DNA from: Bacteroides sp.
GTDB taxonomy: Bacteria; Bacteroidota; Bacteroidia; Bacteroidales; SM23-62
Assembly (NCBI GenBank): GCA_030589965.1
Contig: JAUUZM010000111.1
Coordinates: 1-8,764 of the forward strand
Length of the DNA stretch: 8,764 nt
Direction: 5' to 3'
The notes below the pieces were generated by a model. It did not search any database and was not told the origin of the DNA. It saw nothing but the letters and a program-made list of their open reading frames with translations. Both the position numbers and the translations under genes were made by a program. Below, piece after piece: positions 6,473-8,764 of the stretch; position 1 is the first letter of the stretch; each line of letters opens with the position of its first letter.

Positions 6473-8122
6473 ATGATTACAAAGAAAATTTTACCATATA
6501 CATTGATCCTTATTCTCGGAATTGTAGGGGTATCCTGCAATGATGACTTTCTAAGATCTGAATACGATACTACTATACAATGGGAAGGTGGTTTTGAAGG
6601 CCCTCTTATCTTTGGAAATCTGAGCCTGGAAGATCTTCTTGAGCAGTATGACACAACGGGATATGTCTACGCCGATGATAATAATCTTCTCTGGGCATCC
6701 TATTCGAAGGATACTGTTTTGACAGCTCCTGATATGCTGAAGATCCCGGATCAGGAATTTATACAGGTCTTCTTCAGGGTAGATTCAAATATTTCAGGAG
6801 CATGGCTTGGACCTCTCGGTGATACCTTGCGTTTCGAACAGAATAAGAGGTTCGAATTTCAACGTACTGGTGAGGAGCGGCTTGACAGCGTTCATGTAAA
6901 AGGAGGAGAGATGCGAATCTATGTTCGCTCTACCATAAAGCACGAAGGTGTTCTGAATATCAGCTCTGATCATGTGGTAATTAATGGAGAGATGTACGAT
7001 ACCTCCATTGTAATTAGTGATCCATCCGGAACATTTGAACAAACAATTCCGATTCCAATGGAAGGGAGCACTATCCATCTGCTGAATAACGATGATTCCA
7101 CTCACCTTGACATCCTGTTTGTTTTTGATCTGATCAATTCCGGGAACGATATCCTTGTCTCAGAAGAACTACAGATCATAAATTCATTTCATAACCTTGA
7201 GTTCGAGGGTGCTTACGGGTACATTGGCGGCATGGATACCTTACTGATTGATAAGGCTGAGCTTGAATTCGACCTGCTGGAAGGAAACTTTGAGGGGACT
7301 ATTAAACTAGCCGATCCGCAGCTTCACATTATGATAGATAACACAATGGGAGTGCCATTTGCAATCGATGTGCATGATCTTGAGGCTCATTATAAGGATG
7401 GAACCGGGACGGCCATTACCATAGACCCGAGTGCAAATCCCATAAAGATTAACGCTCCCACAATTTCACAGGTTGGGGAATCAATTCAAAGTGAAACCCT
7501 CTTAGACAAGAACAATAGCACCATTCACCTGGCAGCGACAACTGATCTGGTTGGTTTTCAGTATTCAGTTGGCGTAAAGGCAAATCCAGATGGAGTTCAG
7601 GATAATTTTGTGTTTGATGACAGTAGGCTTGCTATAAGTTTAGAGGGACTTATCCCACTTGACCTGAGGATCGAGGATGTTGTTCTGGGGGATACATTTG
7701 ATTTTGACCTGTTTTCGGAGAACGAGGATTCTGATTTCGGTCCAGATGATATTGATTCCATGCGCATAGAAATGGTAACCAAAAATCATATGCCTATCGA
7801 TCTTGGGATACAGGTTTATTTTGTTGATACCACCCGGAACTGGCTGAGAGTGGATTCTCTCTTTGGTGATGACAATTATATATTCCGTTCAGGCGAAGTA
7901 GATGCAAATGGTAAAGTCACTGGAGCTACAGAAAAACTTACAAGGGTGGAACTATCCAGATCTCAGATTGAGAATATACTGGATGCAAACAAGATACTGA
8001 TGAAAGCCTATGTTGATACCTATGATAGTCAAAACAGAGATGTTAAATTCCATTCCGGAGATTATCTTGACTTTAAACTGAAGACCCGCTTGAAATTAAA
8101 TCTCATCCTTGAATCTGAATAA
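6473..8122 (+). CDS. Large acidic lipoprotein, uncharacterised Bacteroidota family
   Basis: This 549-residue protein is not assigned to a named family. It starts with a lipoprotein signal peptide: KK, a hydrophobic core, and the lipobox GVSC with the lipidated Cys22. The next residues are Asn-Asp-Asp, resembling the acidic export signal that sends Bacteroidota lipoproteins to the cell surface. The first mature part (WEGGFEGPLIFGNLSLEDLL) resembles the opening of other uncharacterised Bacteroidota lipoproteins (typically '...WNPEvAvPL...s...dlL'). The rest is beta-rich and without cysteines. A segment at 281-307 contains an N..MGVP turn (Asn290 to Pro295), faintly like LEA14/WHy-type beta sandwiches. 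Residues 407-428 form an acidic run with ten Asp/Glu, a possible calcium loop. It begins 21 nt after the DUF3352 gene and is followed 25 nt later by the DUF5723 gene, so the three are probably one operon. Confidence 0.85.
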   Translation: MITKKILPYTLILILGIVGVSCNDDFLRSEYDTTIQWEGGFEGPLIFGNLSLEDLLEQYDTTGYVYADDNNLLWASYSKDTVLTAPDMLKIPDQEFIQVFFRVDSNISGAWLGPLGDTLRFEQNKRFEFQRTGEERLDSVHVKGGEMRIYVRSTIKHEGVLNISSDHVVINGEMYDTSIVISDPSGTFEQTIPIPMEGSTIHLLNNDDSTHLDILFVFDLINSGNDILVSEELQIINSFHNLEFEGAYGYIGGMDTLLIDKAELEFDLLEGNFEGTIKLADPQLHIMIDNTMGVPFAIDVHDLEAHYKDGTGTAITIDPSANPIKINAPTISQVGESIQSETLLDKNNSTIHLAATTDLVGFQYSVGVKANPDGVQDNFVFDDSRLAISLEGLIPLDLRIEDVVLGDTFDFDLFSENEDSDFGPDDIDSMRIEMVTKNHMPIDLGIQVYFVDTTRNWLRVDSLFGDDNYIFRSGEVDANGKVTGATEKLTRVELSRSQIENILDANKILMKAYVDTYDSQNRDVKFHSGDYLDFKLKTRLKLNLILESE

Positions 8123-8147
8123 GACACGAAAATAACACAGACCTAAT

Positions 8148-8764
8148 ATGCCTAAGCAAAACCTGATAAGAATTACCCTGGCTGCATGCTTTGCATTGTT
8201 GCTGTCATGGCCACAAGCCTCTGCCCAGTTCGGTAATACCTACTACCATATGTTCGGAGTACCCCAGGCCAACCAGTTAAATCCGGCCTTTCAACCGAGC
8301 TGTAACGGTTACCTGGCAATGCCTTTGGTAGGTCCTCTTAGATTTGAAGTGGAATCAAACTCCCTGAGTTACGGTGATATTTTTGAATGGGATAGCTCTA
8401 AGAAAAAGTACATAACATTTCTGCACCCGGATGGGAACAAGCAAAAATTCAGGGATGCCCTTATGGATGTTAATCTTATCAGGGCTGAAGTAGCTGCAAA
8501 TCTTATTTCTTTCGGCTGGAGAAAAGAGGATTTCTTTTTCACCTTTGATATTACTGAACGTGTGATTCAGGGCTTATCATTTTCAAGAGATATGGCAGAA
8601 TTTATGATAGGTGGAAATTTGAACCAAAATGATTTTAATTTTAGTAATCTTGCTCAGAACCTCAAATATTTTCATGAAGTGGCTATCGGAGCGTCTTACA
8701 ACCTGGACGATGAAATGTCGTTTGGTATCAGGGCAAAGCTTTTGTTGGGAGGAGCTAACTCAAC
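8148..8764 (+). CDS. DUF5723-type outer-membrane protein, 5' part (runs off the window)
   Basis: An ATG at 8148 opens a frame that stays open to the window end, giving the first 205 residues. A signal peptide covers 1-26 (core LAACFALLLSW, cleavage after ASA), giving a mature N-terminus of QFGNTYYHMFG. The next stretch, GVPQANQLNPAFQP at 37-50, is the characteristic start of DUF5723 proteins of Bacteroidota. What follows alternates in the way of outer-membrane beta strands: FGWRKEDFFFTFDITER, HEVAIGASYNLDDEMSFGIRAKLLLGGAN. The NPAF motif recalls the NPA motif of PorP/SprF proteins of type IX secretion, but the remainder does not look like that family. It is probably a barrel of about 400-500 residues when complete. 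It lies 25 nt downstream of the lipoprotein gene and is likely co-transcribed. The function is unknown. Confidence 0.85.
   Translation, partial: MPKQNLIRITLAACFALLLSWPQASAQFGNTYYHMFGVPQANQLNPAFQPSCNGYLAMPLVGPLRFEVESNSLSYGDIFEWDSSKKKYITFLHPDGNKQKFRDALMDVNLIRAEVAANLISFGWRKEDFFFTFDITERVIQGLSFSRDMAEFMIGGNLNQNDFNFSNLAQNLKYFHEVAIGASYNLDDEMSFGIRAKLLLGGANS

Noticed and set aside
6794..7105. Open frame of 103 codons on the - strand within the lipoprotein gene
   Set aside because: It is antisense to a gene with a convincing signal peptide and lipobox, has no start context and no known motif.
8148..8764. PorP/SprF type IX secretion protein
   Set aside because: Only the NPA-like motif is shared; the GVPQ...LNPAFQP opening and later strands fit DUF5723 better, and no other type IX genes are in the window.

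Overview
This window comes from a member of the Bacteroidota, probably a Bacteroidales/Marinilabiliales-type organism. The pointers are a TonB-dependent receptor with an N-terminal carboxypeptidase-regulatory-like domain, a lipoprotein whose Cys is followed by Asn-Asp-Asp (like the surface-export signal of this phylum), a DUF5723-type outer-membrane protein, a DUF3352-type protein fused to a propeller, near-absence of Shine-Dalgarno sequences, and moderate-to-low GC. The placement is inferred from protein families, not from a marker gene.

Layout: (1) 1-239, + strand, the 3' end of a small cupin protein. (2) 304-978, - strand, ung (uracil-DNA glycosylase), convergent with the cupin gene. (3) 1029-3446, - strand, an 805-residue TonB-dependent outer-membrane receptor lying 50 nt upstream of ung and possibly co-transcribed with it. 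(4) 3447-3676, a divergent intergenic region holding a perfect 12-bp inverted repeat and a 15-bp palindrome. (5) 3677-8764, + strand, three closely packed genes with gaps of 21 and 25 nt: a membrane-anchored DUF3352/beta-propeller protein, a large acidic lipoprotein, and the 5' part of a DUF5723 outer-membrane protein.

The left half is ordinary housekeeping and uptake. The right half is the less understood part. Its three co-directional genes encode envelope proteins that would sit, in order, at the inner membrane/periplasm, on an outer-membrane leaflet, and inside the outer membrane. None has an assigned function, and the tight packing suggests one transcript and possibly one trans-envelope assembly. 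That is an inference from gene order and predicted location only. No tRNA, rRNA, CRISPR array, transposase, prophage gene or defence system was seen.
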